47,949 nt of DNA from Myxococcaceae bacterium (GCA_016926755.1 JAFGNZ010000256.1:1-47949), one strand, 5' to 3'. Numbered from the stretch's first letter, positions 1 through 9,408 are shown. Made by a program: numbers and translations. Notes: generated from the sequence alone by a model not told the origin.

Positions 1-381
1 CAGCCACTGGAGCACCTGCTGGGAGGAGGGATTGCTCTGCCGTGCCTGGTCATACAGCGGCACTCCCTCCACCCAGTCCATCACGAGGAACGGGTAGAGC
101 GCGCCGCCCGGGTGCAGCCATTCCCCCTGATCCCACAGGCGGGGAATGCTGGGGTGTCGGGTGCACGAGAGCAGCTCCACCTCGCGCGCGAAGCGAAGAT
201 CCCTGGGGAGCAGGGCGAGCTTGAGTGCGACGGGGTGGGCCTGGGGATTGTCGACGGGGACGGCCTTGTAGACGGCGCCGTGGACGCCGCGACCAGCCCA
301 GGCCACCACGAGCCAGTCGCCCACCCGTGTGCCTGGAGGAAGGTGGGAGGGGTTCAACGTGGGGGCTCGAGGTGTCTGCAT
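1..381 (-). CDS. Serine/threonine protein kinase, N-terminal part (cut by window edge)
   Basis: This minus-strand frame starts at ATG 381 and runs off the left edge, giving 127 codons of an N-terminal kinase lobe. Visible are a degenerate glycine loop (GRGVHGAVYKAV), an ATP-binding lysine in PVALKLAL, and then the pattern REVELLSCTRHPSIPRLWDQG, which fits helix C (Glu) followed by strand 4. The hinge LVMDWVEGVPLYD is also recognisable. This is the usual start of bacterial Hanks-type kinases, which are very abundant in myxobacteria. Catalytic loop and DFG lie outside the window, so activity cannot be judged. An alternative upstream start cannot be excluded. Confidence 0.85.
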   Translation of the reverse strand, partial: MQTPRAPTLNPSHLPPGTRVGDWLVVAWAGRGVHGAVYKAVPVDNPQAHPVALKLALLPRDLRFAREVELLSCTRHPSIPRLWDQGEWLHPGGALYPFLVMDWVEGVPLYDQARQSNPSSQQVLQWL

Positions 382-527
382 GGGGTGCCTCACGTAGGAG
401 AGAGACACCTTACCTCAAGGGTCGTGCCGTGATGGGCCCTGTGCGCGGACAGGCCCCACGTCCAGCAGCGGCGGCTGGGGAACGTGGAGCTGGCGTGCGC
501 GGAGATCGTCGCGTGCTGGGCAAGAGC

Positions 528-1199
528 CTAGAAACGCCGGTTCATGGGCCGGTCCTGTACCTCGGGCAGCGTGTAGTTGAAGCCCACGGCGAACCAGCTC
601 CCGCCCGCGTCGTAGTTGCCGATCTTGTCCGCATAGCCCTGCGCGAGGACCAGCCGGTAGTCGAAGCTGAGCCCCCACTTCGGAGTGATGCGCACGGTGG
701 CCCCCGCAACTACCCCGAAGGCCTGGGTGAAGTTCTCCACCGAGCGGCCCCCATCGAAGTACGCGCCGGCGAACAGGGGCCCGGTGAGGAGGCCGATGGA
801 GGGGACCAGCCCCTCGGGGCCGATCTTCAGCAGCTTCTGAAGGCGCAGCCCGACCAGCGCTCCGAAGGTGAGGGCGTTCAGTCCGGGCTTGTTCGTGAGC
901 CGCATCCGCTCGTAGGTGATGAACGGCTCGATGCTCAGCTCCAGCCACTCCAGCGGGGAATACCCGAAGGTGCCTGCCAGGAGCGGCCCCCCGATCGAGG
1001 CCCCCGCGCGCTCCAATCCCCGGTTCTGCAACTCCGAGTAGTAGTCGTCATAGAAGGCGGTGTTGGGGGTGTACCGCCAGCCGCCCTGGAGGGAGAAGCG
1101 CCTGGAGCCATCGAGCTTGGGCGGGGGCTTCTCCTCCTCGTACTGAGCAGAGGCGGTAGAGGCCGTGAGGGTGAGGAGGAGGAGGAGACTCCGGTACAT
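528..1199 (-). CDS. Secreted outer-membrane beta-barrel-like protein, function unknown
   Basis: The protein has 223 residues from ATG 1199; AAAGGG six bases upstream supports this start over an in-frame one at 1241. The N-terminus is a clear Sec signal peptide (MYRSLLLLLTLTASTASA, probable cut before QYEE). The rest alternates hydrophobic and polar residues with many aromatic strand ends (FSLQGGWRYTP, FAVGFNYTLPEV), as in small outer-membrane barrels. It closes with an aromatic-rich strand and a short tail ending NRRF. No enzyme motif is seen. It is monocistronic and divergent from pdxJ. I do not recognise a named family. Confidence 0.75.
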   Translation of the reverse strand: MYRSLLLLLTLTASTASAQYEEEKPPPKLDGSRRFSLQGGWRYTPNTAFYDDYYSELQNRGLERAGASIGGPLLAGTFGYSPLEWLELSIEPFITYERMRLTNKPGLNALTFGALVGLRLQKLLKIGPEGLVPSIGLLTGPLFAGAYFDGGRSVENFTQAFGVVAGATVRITPKWGLSFDYRLVLAQGYADKIGNYDAGGSWFAVGFNYTLPEVQDRPMNRRF

Positions 1200-1564
1200 G
1201 TCGAGCCCTTTCAGCGCCGCGCGCTCTCGATGCGGGCCCATATAGCACCCGCCGTGCCAGCACTCGCAGTGCGGTTCCCGTGGCGCAAGCCGCCGGCTGC
1301 AAGCTCAGGCAACGTGGCGGGTGACACTTTTTCGCGCACGAGGGTGACCAATCTTGTCGCAGCGCCGCCGAGCTCCACCAGGTCCACCGCCGCGAAGGGT
1401 TGATAGCTACCGGATGCATTCGTTCGCGCTCCTCCTTTCGCGGCTCGGAGGGCTGCAGGGCGGTGCCTCCTGGGAAAGTTGACTTCCGAGCGCTGGACAC
1501 CAATAGAAGGGCCTGCGCGGCACGGCTCGTGTATCCGAGGCCCTCCGCGCGGGAGGAGCGGCGT
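1200..1564. other. Divergent intergenic region between barrel protein and pdxJ
   Basis: These 365 bases separate two divergent genes and must hold both promoters. I see no convincing gene. A minus-strand frame of about 58 codons (roughly 1211-1390) is open, but its third positions are much less GC-rich than in the neighbouring genes. GGGAGGAG at about 1551-1558 is the ribosome binding site of pdxJ. Confidence 0.5.
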
Positions 1565-2290
1565 ATGGGACAGCGACTGGGTGTGAACGTGGACCACGTG
1601 GCGACGCTGCGGCAGGCGCGGCGCACCACGTATCCGGATCCGGTGACGGCGGCGGCGCTCGCCGAGCTGGCCGGGGCGCAGCAGATCACCATCCACCTGC
1701 GCGAGGATCGGCGCCACATCCAGGATCGCGATCTGCGCATCCTCCGGGAGACGTGCCAGACGCTGCTCAACCTGGAGATGGCCGCCACCGCGGAGATGGT
1801 GAAGATCGCCTACGAGTACAAGCCGGACGTGGCGACGCTGGTGCCCGAGCGCCGCGAGGAAGTGACCACCGAGGGTGGGCTCGACGTGGCGGGGCAGCGC
1901 GAGCAGGTCGCGAAGATCATCAAGAACCTCAAGGACGGGGAGATCACCGTCTCGCTGTTCATCGATCCGGACCTGGACCAGGTGCGCGCCGCCCACAAGG
2001 TGGACGCGGACCGGATCGAGCTCCACACCGGGCGCTACTGCGAGGCGCGCAACGAGCGCGAGCGGGGGCGGGAGCTGAGCCGGATCGTCGACGCCGCCAA
2101 GGCCGCCGCGAAGCTGGGCATGAGCGTGGCCGCCGGCCACGGGCTCAACTACGACAACGTGCAGCCGGTCGCCCGCATCCGGGAGATCGACGAGCTGAAC
2201 ATCGGGCACGCCATCGTGGGCCGCGCCGTGCTGGTGGGCTTCGAGCGTGCCGTGCGTGAGATGCTGGAGTTGATGCGCAACGCGGGGTAG
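1565..2290 (+). CDS. pdxJ: Pyridoxine 5'-phosphate synthase
   Basis: PdxJ condenses 1-deoxyxylulose 5-phosphate with 3-amino-1-hydroxyacetone 1-phosphate to pyridoxine 5'-phosphate, the last ring-forming step of DXP-dependent vitamin B6 synthesis. The 241-residue protein begins [20 protein letters not shown], the hallmark PdxJ start, followed by [16 protein letters not shown]. Near the C-terminus [11 protein letters not shown] and [10 protein letters not shown] are the phosphate-binding and final TIM-barrel motifs. Length is normal for the family. ATG 1565 is chosen because it follows GGGAGGAG; the frame is open further upstream but without family similarity. It is the first gene of the pdxJ-acpS-nnr-tsaE run; pdxJ-acpS adjacency is conserved in many proteobacteria. 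Confidence 0.97.
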   Translation: MGQRLGVNVDHVATLRQARRTTYPDPVTAAALAELAGAQQITIHLREDRRHIQDRDLRILRETCQTLLNLEMAATAEMVKIAYEYKPDVATLVPERREEVTTEGGLDVAGQREQVAKIIKNLKDGEITVSLFIDPDLDQVRAAHKVDADRIELHTGRYCEARNERERGRELSRIVDAAKAAAKLGMSVAAGHGLNYDNVQPVARIREIDELNIGHAIVGRAVLVGFERAVREMLELMRNAG

Positions 2291-2294
2291 GGCG

Positions 2295-2672
2295 ATGGCG
2301 ATCGTCGGCCTGGGCATGGACATCTGCTCGGTGGAGCGCATCCAGCGCATCCTCCAGGGCCCGCGCGGTGAGCGCTTCCTGGAGCGCGTGTACACGGACG
2401 CCGAGCGAGCCCTGTGCCGTCAGCGGGCCGATGCGGCCAGCGCCTATGCCGCGCGGTTCGCCGCCAAGGAGGCCCTGGTGAAGGCGCTGGGAGCGCCGCC
2501 GGGCATCCGCTGGCGGGACATGGAGGTGGTGCGGGGCTCGGGCATGCCGGGCTTCGTCCTCTCCGGCGTGGCGCGAGAGGTGGTGGAGCAGCGGCGGGTA
2601 GAGGCGCTGCTGACGATGACCCATGACGCGGGGGTGGCCGCGGCCACCGTCATCCTGCAGGAGCGGCCTTGA
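2295..2672 (+). CDS. acpS: Holo-[acyl-carrier-protein] synthase
   Basis: AcpS transfers 4'-phosphopantetheine from CoA to a serine of apo-ACP, activating fatty acid synthesis. The 125-residue protein shows the two family signatures: GMDICSVERI near the N-terminus, whose Asp binds magnesium, and FAAKEALVKALG around residues 55-66, with the Glu that completes the metal site. The C-terminal TMTHDAGVAAATVI is also typical. It starts four bases after pdxJ and its stop lies one base before the nnr start, so the genes are probably co-transcribed and translationally coupled. Confidence 0.95.
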   Translation: MAIVGLGMDICSVERIQRILQGPRGERFLERVYTDAERALCRQRADAASAYAARFAAKEALVKALGAPPGIRWRDMEVVRGSGMPGFVLSGVAREVVEQRRVEALLTMTHDAGVAAATVILQERP

Positions 2673-2673
2673 G

Positions 2674-4200
2674 ATGCAGAGCGCCCTGACCGCCGCACAG
2701 ATGCGCGAGGCCGAGCAGGCCGCCGAGACCCGGTTCGGGATGCCCTCGGCCCTGCTCATGGAGAACGCGGGCCGCGCGTTGGCGGAGGCGGCGCGGAGCG
2801 TGGCGGGCGCGAGAGGCCGCTTCACCGTCCTCTGCGGACCGGGAAACAACGGGGGCGACGGGCTGGTGGCGGCGCGCTTCCTCCGCGAGGGCGGGGCTCA
2901 GGTCGCCGTGACGGTGGTGGGCGACATGGCCCGGATGACGCCCGAGGCCCGGCGCAACCTTCAGGCGCTCGGGGCCCACGGTGTCTCCCCGCAGGCGCTG
3001 GACGTGCTGCCAGAGCCAGGCGCTGGGGACGTGGTGGTGGACGCTATCTTCGGCACGGGGCTCAGCCGGGCGCCAGGAGGCCCATTCTCGGAGGCCATTC
3101 TCCGCATCGAGCGATGGAGAGGGGCAGGGGCGAAGGTGGTGGCCGCGGACGTGCCCTCGGGCTTGCAGAGCGACACCGGCGAGGCCTTCCTGCCGCACGT
3201 CGAGGCGGACCTCACCGTCTCCTTCGGCTACCTCAAGCGTGGACAGGTGCTGGAGCCGGGGGCCTCACTCTGCGGCGAGCTGCGGCGCGTGGACATTGGC
3301 CTGCCCCCGACGGAGCCAGGCCCCGCGCTGGTGCTTCAGCTCGTGGAGGAGGCGGACGCCCGCTCGGCGCTGGCGCCTCGCCGCTCGGACACCCACAAGG
3401 GGACGTATGGGCACGTGCTGATCGTGGCGGGCAGCCGCGGCAAGTCCGGCGCGGCGGCCCTGGTGGCCAAGGCGGCCCTGCGCTCCGGGGCGGGGCTCGT
3501 CTCCGTGGCGACCCGCTCGGACGTGCTCGACGCCGTGCTCGCTCACGCGCCCGAGGTGATGGGCATCCCCCTGGAGAGCTCGGGGCCGCTGGGGCTCGCG
3601 GAGCTGGAGCCCCTGCTGGCCGCGGCCGAGGGCAAGGATGCGCTCGTCATCGGGCCGGGGATCCCCCGAGGGCCCGAGACGGGCAACCTCATCGGCCAGC
3701 TGCTCGAGCGCGTGGAGGCCGAGGTGGTGCTCGACGCGGATGCGCTCAACGCCATCGCCACGGACCTGAGCGTCCTGCGCCGCGCGCGGCGGCACGTGGT
3801 GGTGACGCCTCACCCGGGCGAGATGGCTCGCCTGATCGGACGCTCCACCCAGGAGATCCAGGCGCATCGGCTCGACGTGGCGCGGGACTTCGCGATGGAG
3901 CACGGGGTGACGGTCGTCCTCAAGGGCGCGCGGACGCTCGTCTCGAGCGCGGATGGGGGGCTCTACGTCAACCCCACCGGCAACCCGGGCATGGCCACCG
4001 CGGGCTCGGGGGACGCGCTCTCCGGCATCTGCGGTGCGTTCCTCGCCCAGGGGATCCGGGTGCCTGACGCCATCTGGACCGCTGTCTACGCCCACGGCCT
4101 CGCGGGGGATCTCGCGGCGGCCCGGCGCGGCAAGGTGGGGCTCATCGCGAGCGACATCATCAAGGGCCTGTGCGATGTCTGGACGCGGTGGGACCGATGA
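2674..4200 (+). CDS. nnr: Bifunctional NAD(P)H-hydrate epimerase/dehydratase
   Basis: Nnr repairs hydrated NADH/NADPH: the N-terminal half epimerises R- to S-NAD(P)HX and the C-terminal half dehydrates the S form using ADP or ATP. The 508-residue protein shows the YjeF_N part (residues 1-210: LLMENAGRALAEAA, GPGNNGGDGLVAARFL) and the ribokinase-like YjeF_C part (GTYGHVLIVAGSRGKSGAA, VVTPHPGEMARLIG, GNPGMATAGSGDALSGI). Both active-site regions look complete. ATG 2674 is one base after the acpS stop; an open frame further upstream overlaps acpS and lacks similarity. Its last four bases overlap tsaE (ATGA). Confidence 0.95.
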   Translation: MQSALTAAQMREAEQAAETRFGMPSALLMENAGRALAEAARSVAGARGRFTVLCGPGNNGGDGLVAARFLREGGAQVAVTVVGDMARMTPEARRNLQALGAHGVSPQALDVLPEPGAGDVVVDAIFGTGLSRAPGGPFSEAILRIERWRGAGAKVVAADVPSGLQSDTGEAFLPHVEADLTVSFGYLKRGQVLEPGASLCGELRRVDIGLPPTEPGPALVLQLVEEADARSALAPRRSDTHKGTYGHVLIVAGSRGKSGAAALVAKAALRSGAGLVSVATRSDVLDAVLAHAPEVMGIPLESSGPLGLAELEPLLAAAEGKDALVIGPGIPRGPETGNLIGQLLERVEAEVVLDADALNAIATDLSVLRRARRHVVVTPHPGEMARLIGRSTQEIQAHRLDVARDFAMEHGVTVVLKGARTLVSSADGGLYVNPTGNPGMATAGSGDALSGICGAFLAQGIRVPDAIWTAVYAHGLAGDLAAARRGKVGLIASDIIKGLCDVWTRWDR

Positions 4201-4673
4201 GCGCGCCCACGCTGACGCGCACCCTGCGCTCGGCGTCTCCGGAGGAGACACACCGCCTCGGCGTGCGGTTGGGAGAGCTGCTCCGGCCCGGCGACTTCGT
4301 CGGGCTCATTGGAGATCTGGGCGCGGGGAAGACGCACCTGGTGCGCGGGGTGGCCGAGGGTGCCCAGGTGCCCCGCTCGGAGGTGGCCAGCCCCACCTTC
4401 GCCATCGTCTATCCGTACAGTGGGCGCATCCCGCTGTACCACGCGGACCTCTACCGCATCGCGGACTACGACGAGCTCTACGCCACCGGCTTCCTCGAGC
4501 TGATCGGTGGCGAGGGGGCCGTGCTGGTGGAGTGGCTGGACCGCGTCCCCGAGGCGGCGCCGCGCGAGTACCTGCGCCTCACCCTGCGCCCCACGGGAGA
4601 GGACACGCGAGAGCTGCACGCCGAGGCCTTCGGGCGAAGGCCCGCGGAGCTGCTCGCCGCGTGGGCTCCCTGA
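4197..4673 (+). CDS. tsaE: tRNA t6A biosynthesis ATPase TsaE
   Basis: TsaE works with TsaB and TsaD to make N6-threonylcarbamoyladenosine at position 37 of ANN-decoding tRNAs. The 158-residue protein contains a P-loop (GDLGAGKTHLVRG), the following VASPTFAIVYPY segment and a Walker-B-like LYHADLYRI, all typical of the YjeE/TsaE family. The start ATG 4197 overlaps the nnr stop as ATGA, which implies translational coupling; nnr-tsaE linkage is common in bacteria. Confidence 0.93.
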   Translation: MSAPTLTRTLRSASPEETHRLGVRLGELLRPGDFVGLIGDLGAGKTHLVRGVAEGAQVPRSEVASPTFAIVYPYSGRIPLYHADLYRIADYDELYATGFLELIGGEGAVLVEWLDRVPEAAPREYLRLTLRPTGEDTRELHAEAFGRRPAELLAAWAP

Positions 4674-4679
4674 GCAGGC

Positions 4680-5504
4680 TCAGCTCACGATCGCGAGCTC
4701 GGAGATGCGCCAGCGGTGCAGCACCAGATCGCCGTTCACGCCGATGATCTCCTCCTCGGAGATCTCGTTCCACGCGGTGTGGTTGCCGCACAGCGCCTCG
4801 CTGGCGATGAGGAGCTGATCGAGCTGCGTCCCATGCCGGAGCCGTGCCTGATGGCAGGACGTGGAGCGGCGGCCCTCCGAGATGAAGAGCGTCCGGTTGC
4901 GCCGCGTGGCCACCATCACCTCGCCGTTGGTGACCAGGAAGTTCATCGCCGAGCGCTCCTGGCCGGGCGCGTCGGTGAGGGCGGACACCAGCCCCATCGT
5001 CTCGGCCAGCGCGGTGGCCACATCCTCCGCGCGCATGGGCCCTTCAATGGCGCCGCGCGCCTCCAGCCGCGTGAGGAAGATGTGGAAGCACCGCTCGGAG
5101 TCCGTCGTCCCGCGGATGTTCGTGCGCAGCTCCGGGCGGATGAGCGACTCCAGCGCCGGCCTGTGCTGCTCGAAGTTCTTCAGGGTGCCGTTGTGCACGA
5201 AGGACCAGCGGCCATAGAGGAATGGGTGCGAGTTGCGCAGCTCCACCGCCCCCACCGAGGCCAGCCGAACGTGGGCCACCACCGTGTGGGAAGAGACGAG
5301 GCTGCTCACGCGATGGAAGTCCGGATCGCTGTGGGCGGGGCCGACACCGTGCGCCACCTTGGGCCGCGGCTCCGCTCCGTATGCCGCGATTCCCCAACCG
5401 TCCTTGTGCTCGCGCGACTGGATGACGAGCGAGTTCTTCTCGGTCACAAGCGCCGGGTGGACGGCGGCGGGAACAGCAGAGCGGAATCCGAACAGACGGC
5501 ACAT
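4680..5504 (-). CDS. Class II glutamine amidotransferase (YafJ-type)
   Basis: The 274-residue protein begins MCRLFGFRS, so removal of Met exposes the N-terminal nucleophile cysteine of class II amidotransferases. Further signatures are HKDGWGIAAYG, VAHVRLASVG, NSHPFLYGRWSFVHNGTL and RGTTDSERCF, the glutamine-binding elements of stand-alone GATase_6/YafJ proteins. No synthase domain follows, so the acceptor of the released ammonia is unknown. The start at 5504 rather than in-frame 5531 is required by the catalytic Cys2. It lies 30 bases after hutI on the same strand and is convergent with tsaE. Confidence 0.9.
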   Translation of the reverse strand: MCRLFGFRSAVPAAVHPALVTEKNSLVIQSREHKDGWGIAAYGAEPRPKVAHGVGPAHSDPDFHRVSSLVSSHTVVAHVRLASVGAVELRNSHPFLYGRWSFVHNGTLKNFEQHRPALESLIRPELRTNIRGTTDSERCFHIFLTRLEARGAIEGPMRAEDVATALAETMGLVSALTDAPGQERSAMNFLVTNGEVMVATRRNRTLFISEGRRSTSCHQARLRHGTQLDQLLIASEALCGNHTAWNEISEEEIIGVNGDLVLHRWRISELAIVS

Positions 5505-5534
5505 GGCTTCGAGCGGCGCCCTCCTGCTCACAGT

Positions 5535-6800
5535 CTAATCACAGTGTGCCACAGCATCACGGAGGACGACTCGCCCCCCTTTCAACACCGTGCGCGAATG
5601 GTTCACTCCCAGGTGGTAGGGCAGGTGCCGATAGTTTGTGCACGAAAAGATCACGAGGTCGGCCACGTCTCCCACCGCCAGCCGCCCGTGAGAGGGAAGC
5701 CCCAGCGCGAGAGCGGCTCCTCGGGTGGTTGCCCAGTACACCTCGGCCGCCGTCAGCCCGTTCTCCAGGCAGGCGAGCCCCATGGCCAGCGGGAGGTTCT
5801 CCGTCATCGCCGAGCCAGGGTTGATGTTGGTGCCCAAAGCAACGTTGACGCCGGCGTCGCGCAGCTTGCGCCCGGGGGCGTAGGGCCGCATGCGCAGGAA
5901 GAGGGTGGAGGTGGGGACCAGGACGGCGGTGACATCCGCCGCCGCCAGCGCGCGGAGGCCGGCCTCGCTCACGTGCTCCAGGTGGTCCACCGTGGCGGCC
6001 GCCAGCTCCACGGCGAGCTCCGCGCCGCCGCCCGAGGTGAGCTGATCCCCGTGCAGCCGGGGCCGCAGCCCCAGCGCCTTGGCGGCGGTGAGCAGCCGGC
6101 GGGCGTCGTCCGGGGTGAAGGCGCCCTGCTCGACGAAGATGTCGCAGAAGCGGGCCAGGCCCTCTCGCGCCACGGCGGGGAGGAGCTCCCGCACGCACAG
6201 CTCCACGTACTCCTCGCGGCGGCCCTTGAACTCCTCGGGCAGCGCGTGGGCGCACAGCAGCGTGGGCACCAGCTCCACCGGCGTGAGGGCCGCCAGCCTG
6301 CGCACCACCCGCAGCATCTTCAGCTCGCTCTCCACGTCGAGCCCGTAGCCGCTCTTCACCTCGGCCGTCGTCACGCCGTACTCCAGCAGGCGCTGGAGGC
6401 GGGGCAGGGCGAGGCGGATCAGCTCCTCCTCGCTCGCGGCCCGCGTGGCGCGCACGGTGCTGACGATCCCGCCGCCCGCCTGGGCGATCTCCAGGTACGT
6501 GGCGCCCTGGCAGCGCAGATCGAACTCGGCGGAGCGCTCGCCCGCGAAGACCAGGTGCGTGTGCGGATCCACGAAGCCGGGGCCTACCATCCGCCCCTGG
6601 GCGTCCAGCACCTCCGTGCGTGGCCCCACGGCGCCGGGCGGCAGCTCCGCCTCCAGCCCCACCCAGGCCACGCGGTCGCCCCGCACGCCCACGCAGGCGC
6701 GCGGGCGGGGCGTGAGGGCCCGCTCGGCCGGCTCCCGGTGGGAGCCCTCGACGGTGAGCACCACCGAGGTGTTGCGGATCAGCAGCTCCAGCGGCTCCAT
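5535..6800 (-). CDS. hutI: Imidazolonepropionase
   Basis: HutI hydrolyses 4-imidazolone-5-propionate to N-formimino-glutamate, the third step of histidine degradation. The 421-residue amidohydrolase shows the metal motif GFVDPHTHLVFAG near residue 75, GGGI followed by STVRATR, EVKSGYGLD, LHGDQ, VDHLEH and the late NINPGSAMTENLPL with its metal-binding region. Length and all metal ligands look normal. Its start lies four bases after the preceding lipoprotein gene, so hutU, the lipoprotein and hutI form one transcription unit. Confidence 0.96.
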   Translation of the reverse strand: MEPLELLIRNTSVVLTVEGSHREPAERALTPRPRACVGVRGDRVAWVGLEAELPPGAVGPRTEVLDAQGRMVGPGFVDPHTHLVFAGERSAEFDLRCQGATYLEIAQAGGGIVSTVRATRAASEEELIRLALPRLQRLLEYGVTTAEVKSGYGLDVESELKMLRVVRRLAALTPVELVPTLLCAHALPEEFKGRREEYVELCVRELLPAVAREGLARFCDIFVEQGAFTPDDARRLLTAAKALGLRPRLHGDQLTSGGGAELAVELAAATVDHLEHVSEAGLRALAAADVTAVLVPTSTLFLRMRPYAPGRKLRDAGVNVALGTNINPGSAMTENLPLAMGLACLENGLTAAEVYWATTRGAALALGLPSHGRLAVGDVADLVIFSCTNYRHLPYHLGVNHSRTVLKGGRVVLRDAVAHCD

Positions 6801-6803
6801 GGC

Positions 6804-7559
6804 TCAGCGCCCCCAGCGCCCGCCCATGATGGGCGCGTTCCAGCTGTCCTCTCCGCTCGCCTTCACCCGGCCCGCGCCTCCGGAGAGCTCGAGCCGGTCC
6901 CTCTTGCCCAGCGGCAGCTGCAGCACCAGCGCCGCGCCGTAGTACAGCGTGGTGGCGCTCGCGTCCTGGCGGGAGAACACCTGGTGGACGCCGAGGAAGG
7001 GCACCACCCCCAGGGCCACCCGCTCCTCGGGGCTGAAGTAGATCGCGGTGGACGTCTCGGCGCCGACGATGCTGCCGGGCCCTCCGCGCGAGTCGAGGCC
7101 GAAGTCCGTCGCGCCGCGCACCACCAGCGCGGGCGCCACGCCGAACGTCGGACCGCCGAACCAGGTCGACACGCCCCCGTAGAGCCCATAGCCCGGCAGC
7201 GGGAGCGGGTAGTAGATCTCTCCCTGCACGCCCAGGTGCAGCGAGAGCTTCTCCGTGAGCGGCTTGGACAGCGCCAGATCGTAGGCCACCGACCACTGCC
7301 GCGTGGAGAAGCTGTTGCGATCGCCGGAGAAGTCCTGCTCCTGGGGATTGAAGCTGGTACGTGCCGCGAGCGGGGCCGACAGGCGCGGGCCGCTGCGCAG
7401 GCCCACCTGGACGTAGCTGTCCGTGGGGTGGCCCGGGCCCAGCCGCATCACCATGGGGCTCAGGGTGGTGGGCGCGCAGCCGGCCATCCACCCCAGCGCC
7501 ACCAGGGCCAGCACTCCCCAACTCACACACCTCGCAGAGGCAGGCCGCGCGGGGCGCAT
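6804..7559 (-). CDS. Lipoprotein with beta-barrel-like pattern, inserted between hutU and hutI
   Basis: The 251-residue protein has a type II signal peptide (VSWGVLALVALGWMAGC, lipidation at Cys28). The mature part alternates glycine and aromatic residues in strand-like stretches (LYGGVSTWFGGPTFGVAPALVV, ATTLYYGAALVLQLPL), which suggests an outer-membrane or surface beta-structure. Its ATG overlaps the hutU stop as TAATG, and it ends four bases before hutI, so it is co-expressed with histidine catabolism. I do not recognise the family. A role in substrate entry or envelope sensing is only inferred from position. Confidence 0.75.
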   Translation of the reverse strand: MRPARPASARCVSWGVLALVALGWMAGCAPTTLSPMVMRLGPGHPTDSYVQVGLRSGPRLSAPLAARTSFNPQEQDFSGDRNSFSTRQWSVAYDLALSKPLTEKLSLHLGVQGEIYYPLPLPGYGLYGGVSTWFGGPTFGVAPALVVRGATDFGLDSRGGPGSIVGAETSTAIYFSPEERVALGVVPFLGVHQVFSRQDASATTLYYGAALVLQLPLGKRDRLELSGGAGRVKASGEDSWNAPIMGGRWGR

Positions 7560-9214
7560 TACACGGTGACTCCGGGGATCTTCACCCCCCGCTCATGGGC
7601 GACCGCCACGGCCTCCGGGTAGCCCGCGTCCACGTGCCGCAGCACGCCCATGCCTGGATCCGAGGTGAGCACGCGCTCGATGCGCCGCGCCGCCTCCGGC
7701 GTGCCGTCCGCGACGATCACCTGGCCGGAGTGCAGCGAGTAGCCCATGCCCACGCCGCCGCCGTGATGGAAGGACACCCACGAGGCGCCGTTCACCGCGT
7801 TCACCAGCGCGTTGAGGATGGGCCAGTCCGCCACCGCGTCCGAGCCGTCCTTCATGGCCTCCGTCTCCCGGTTGGGCGAGGCCACCGAGCCGCAGTCCAG
7901 GTGATCGCGGCCGATGACGATGGGCGCCTTCACCTCGCCCTTGCGCACCAGCTCGTTGAAGGCGAGCCCCGCCTTCGCGCGCTCGCCGTAGCCCAGCCAG
8001 CAGATGCGCGCCGGCAGCCCCTGGAAGGCCACGCGCTGCTGCGCCATGGTGATCCACCGCCGCAGCGACTCCTTCTCCGGGAACAGCTCCAGCACCGCCC
8101 GATCCGTGCGGCGGATGTCCTCCGGATCCCCGGAGAGCGCCACCCACCGGAAGGGCCCCAGCCCCTCGCAGAACATGGGGCGGATGTACGCGGGCACGAA
8201 GCCTGGGAACTCGAAGGCGTGCTCCTGCCCGCCCAGCTGCGCCTGCCCGCGCAGGTTGTTGCCGTAGTCGAACACGTGGCTGCCGGCGCGCTGGAAGTCC
8301 AGCATCGCCTGCACGTGCACCGCCATGCTCTCCCGCGCCCGGCGCACGTACTCCTCGGGGTTGCGCTGGCGCAGCTCCGCGGCGGCCTCCAGCGACAGAT
8401 CCGCGGGGATGTAGCCGTTGAGCGGATCATGCGCGCTCGTCTGGTCCGTCACCAGATCCGGCTTCACGCCCCGCCGGTACAGCTCGCGGAACACCGTGGC
8501 CGCGTTGCCGATCACCCCGATCGAGCGGCCCTCGCGCTTCTGCTGGGCCTCCTTCACCAGCGCCAGGGCCTCGTCCAGATCCCGCGCCACCACGTCCAGG
8601 TAGCGCGTCTCCACCCGCCGCTGCGCGCGCTGCGGATCAATCTCCACGCCCAGGAAGACGGCGTTGTTCATGGTGGCCGCCAGCGGCTGCGCACCGCCCA
8701 TGCCGCCCAGCCCGCCGGAGAGCACCAGCCGCCCGGACAGATCCGCCGAGCCGAAGTGCGTGCGGCCTGCCTGCGCGAACGTCTCGTAGGTGCCTTGGAG
8801 GATCCCCTGTGTGCCGATGTAGATCCATGAGCCGGCCGTCATCTGGCCGTACATCATCAGGCCCTTCTTCTCCAGCTCGTGGAAGTGCTCCCACGTGGAC
8901 CAGCGACCCACCAGGTTGGAATTGGCCAGCAGCACCCGAGGCGCATCCGGGTGTGTGCGGAGGATGCCCACCGGCTTGCCGGACTGGACCAGCAGCGTCT
9001 CCTCGTCGGTGAGCTCCTTCAGGCTGGCGACGATCCGATCGAACGAGGGCCAGTCCCTCGCGGCCTTGCCGGTGCCACCGTAGACGACGAGATCCTCGGG
9101 GCGCTCGGCCACGTCGGGATCCAGGTTGTTCATCAACATCCGGAGCGCGGCCTCCTGGACCCAGCCCTTGCAGGAGCGGGTAGGGCCTCGGGCGGCGCGG
9201 ATGACGCGAGACAT
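7559..9214 (-). CDS. hutU: Urocanate hydratase
   Basis: HutU converts urocanate to 4-imidazolone-5-propionate with tightly bound NAD+. The 551-residue protein starts at ATG 9214 ([11 protein letters not shown]), close to the usual family length of about 550; an upstream in-frame start at 9400 would add unrelated residues. Typical stretches include [62 protein letters not shown] and [16 protein letters not shown]. It heads the minus-strand hut group. The gene for histidine ammonia-lyase (hutH) is not in this window. Confidence 0.97.
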   Translation of the reverse strand: MSRVIRAARGPTRSCKGWVQEAALRMLMNNLDPDVAERPEDLVVYGGTGKAARDWPSFDRIVASLKELTDEETLLVQSGKPVGILRTHPDAPRVLLANSNLVGRWSTWEHFHELEKKGLMMYGQMTAGSWIYIGTQGILQGTYETFAQAGRTHFGSADLSGRLVLSGGLGGMGGAQPLAATMNNAVFLGVEIDPQRAQRRVETRYLDVVARDLDEALALVKEAQQKREGRSIGVIGNAATVFRELYRRGVKPDLVTDQTSAHDPLNGYIPADLSLEAAAELRQRNPEEYVRRARESMAVHVQAMLDFQRAGSHVFDYGNNLRGQAQLGGQEHAFEFPGFVPAYIRPMFCEGLGPFRWVALSGDPEDIRRTDRAVLELFPEKESLRRWITMAQQRVAFQGLPARICWLGYGERAKAGLAFNELVRKGEVKAPIVIGRDHLDCGSVASPNRETEAMKDGSDAVADWPILNALVNAVNGASWVSFHHGGGVGMGYSLHSGQVIVADGTPEAARRIERVLTSDPGMGVLRHVDAGYPEAVAVAHERGVKIPGVTV

Positions 9215-9408
9215 GATCAGACTCCATGGGTCAGGAACGACTGCCAAGAGGGCGAGCAGACTAGCTGAACTCGCTGGCCCCTGCGGGTGATAGCGAGAAC
9301 CCGCGCTTCCTGGAATCCTGGACTCGGTGGAGGGTGCTACAGGCAGGCGAGTCCACCCCCGAACAAAATATTTCCCTCGGCTGGTAGAATCCCTGATCAA
9401 CGAAAACC
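9215..9408. promoter_or_regulatory. Divergent promoter region between hutU and the chemosensory operon
   Basis: These 194 bases separate hutU from the receiver gene and must drive both operons. The right part is AT-rich (AAAATATTT near 9366-9374) and TAGAAT at 9385-9390 could be a -10 element for the receiver gene, but no good -35 matches at the right distance. No clear operator palindrome was recognised. Confidence 0.35.

Noticed and set aside
1211-1390. Minus-strand frame of about 58 codons upstream of the barrel-protein gene
   Set aside because: It reads somewhat protein-like, but third positions are only about two-thirds GC, far below neighbouring genes, and no ribosome binding site is seen.
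4716-7622. Long open plus-strand frame opposite the glutamine amidotransferase, hutI and the lipoprotein gene
   Set aside because: Antisense of recognised genes with low-complexity His/Arg/Gln composition and no motif.
5535-9214. Complete histidine-utilisation operon
   Set aside because: Only hutU and hutI are present; no hutH, hutG or formimidoylglutamate-processing gene is seen in the window.
9385-9390. TAGAAT as a definite promoter -10 element for the chemosensory operon
   Set aside because: No acceptable -35 element lies 16-18 bases upstream, so it is kept only as a weak suggestion within the intergenic entry.
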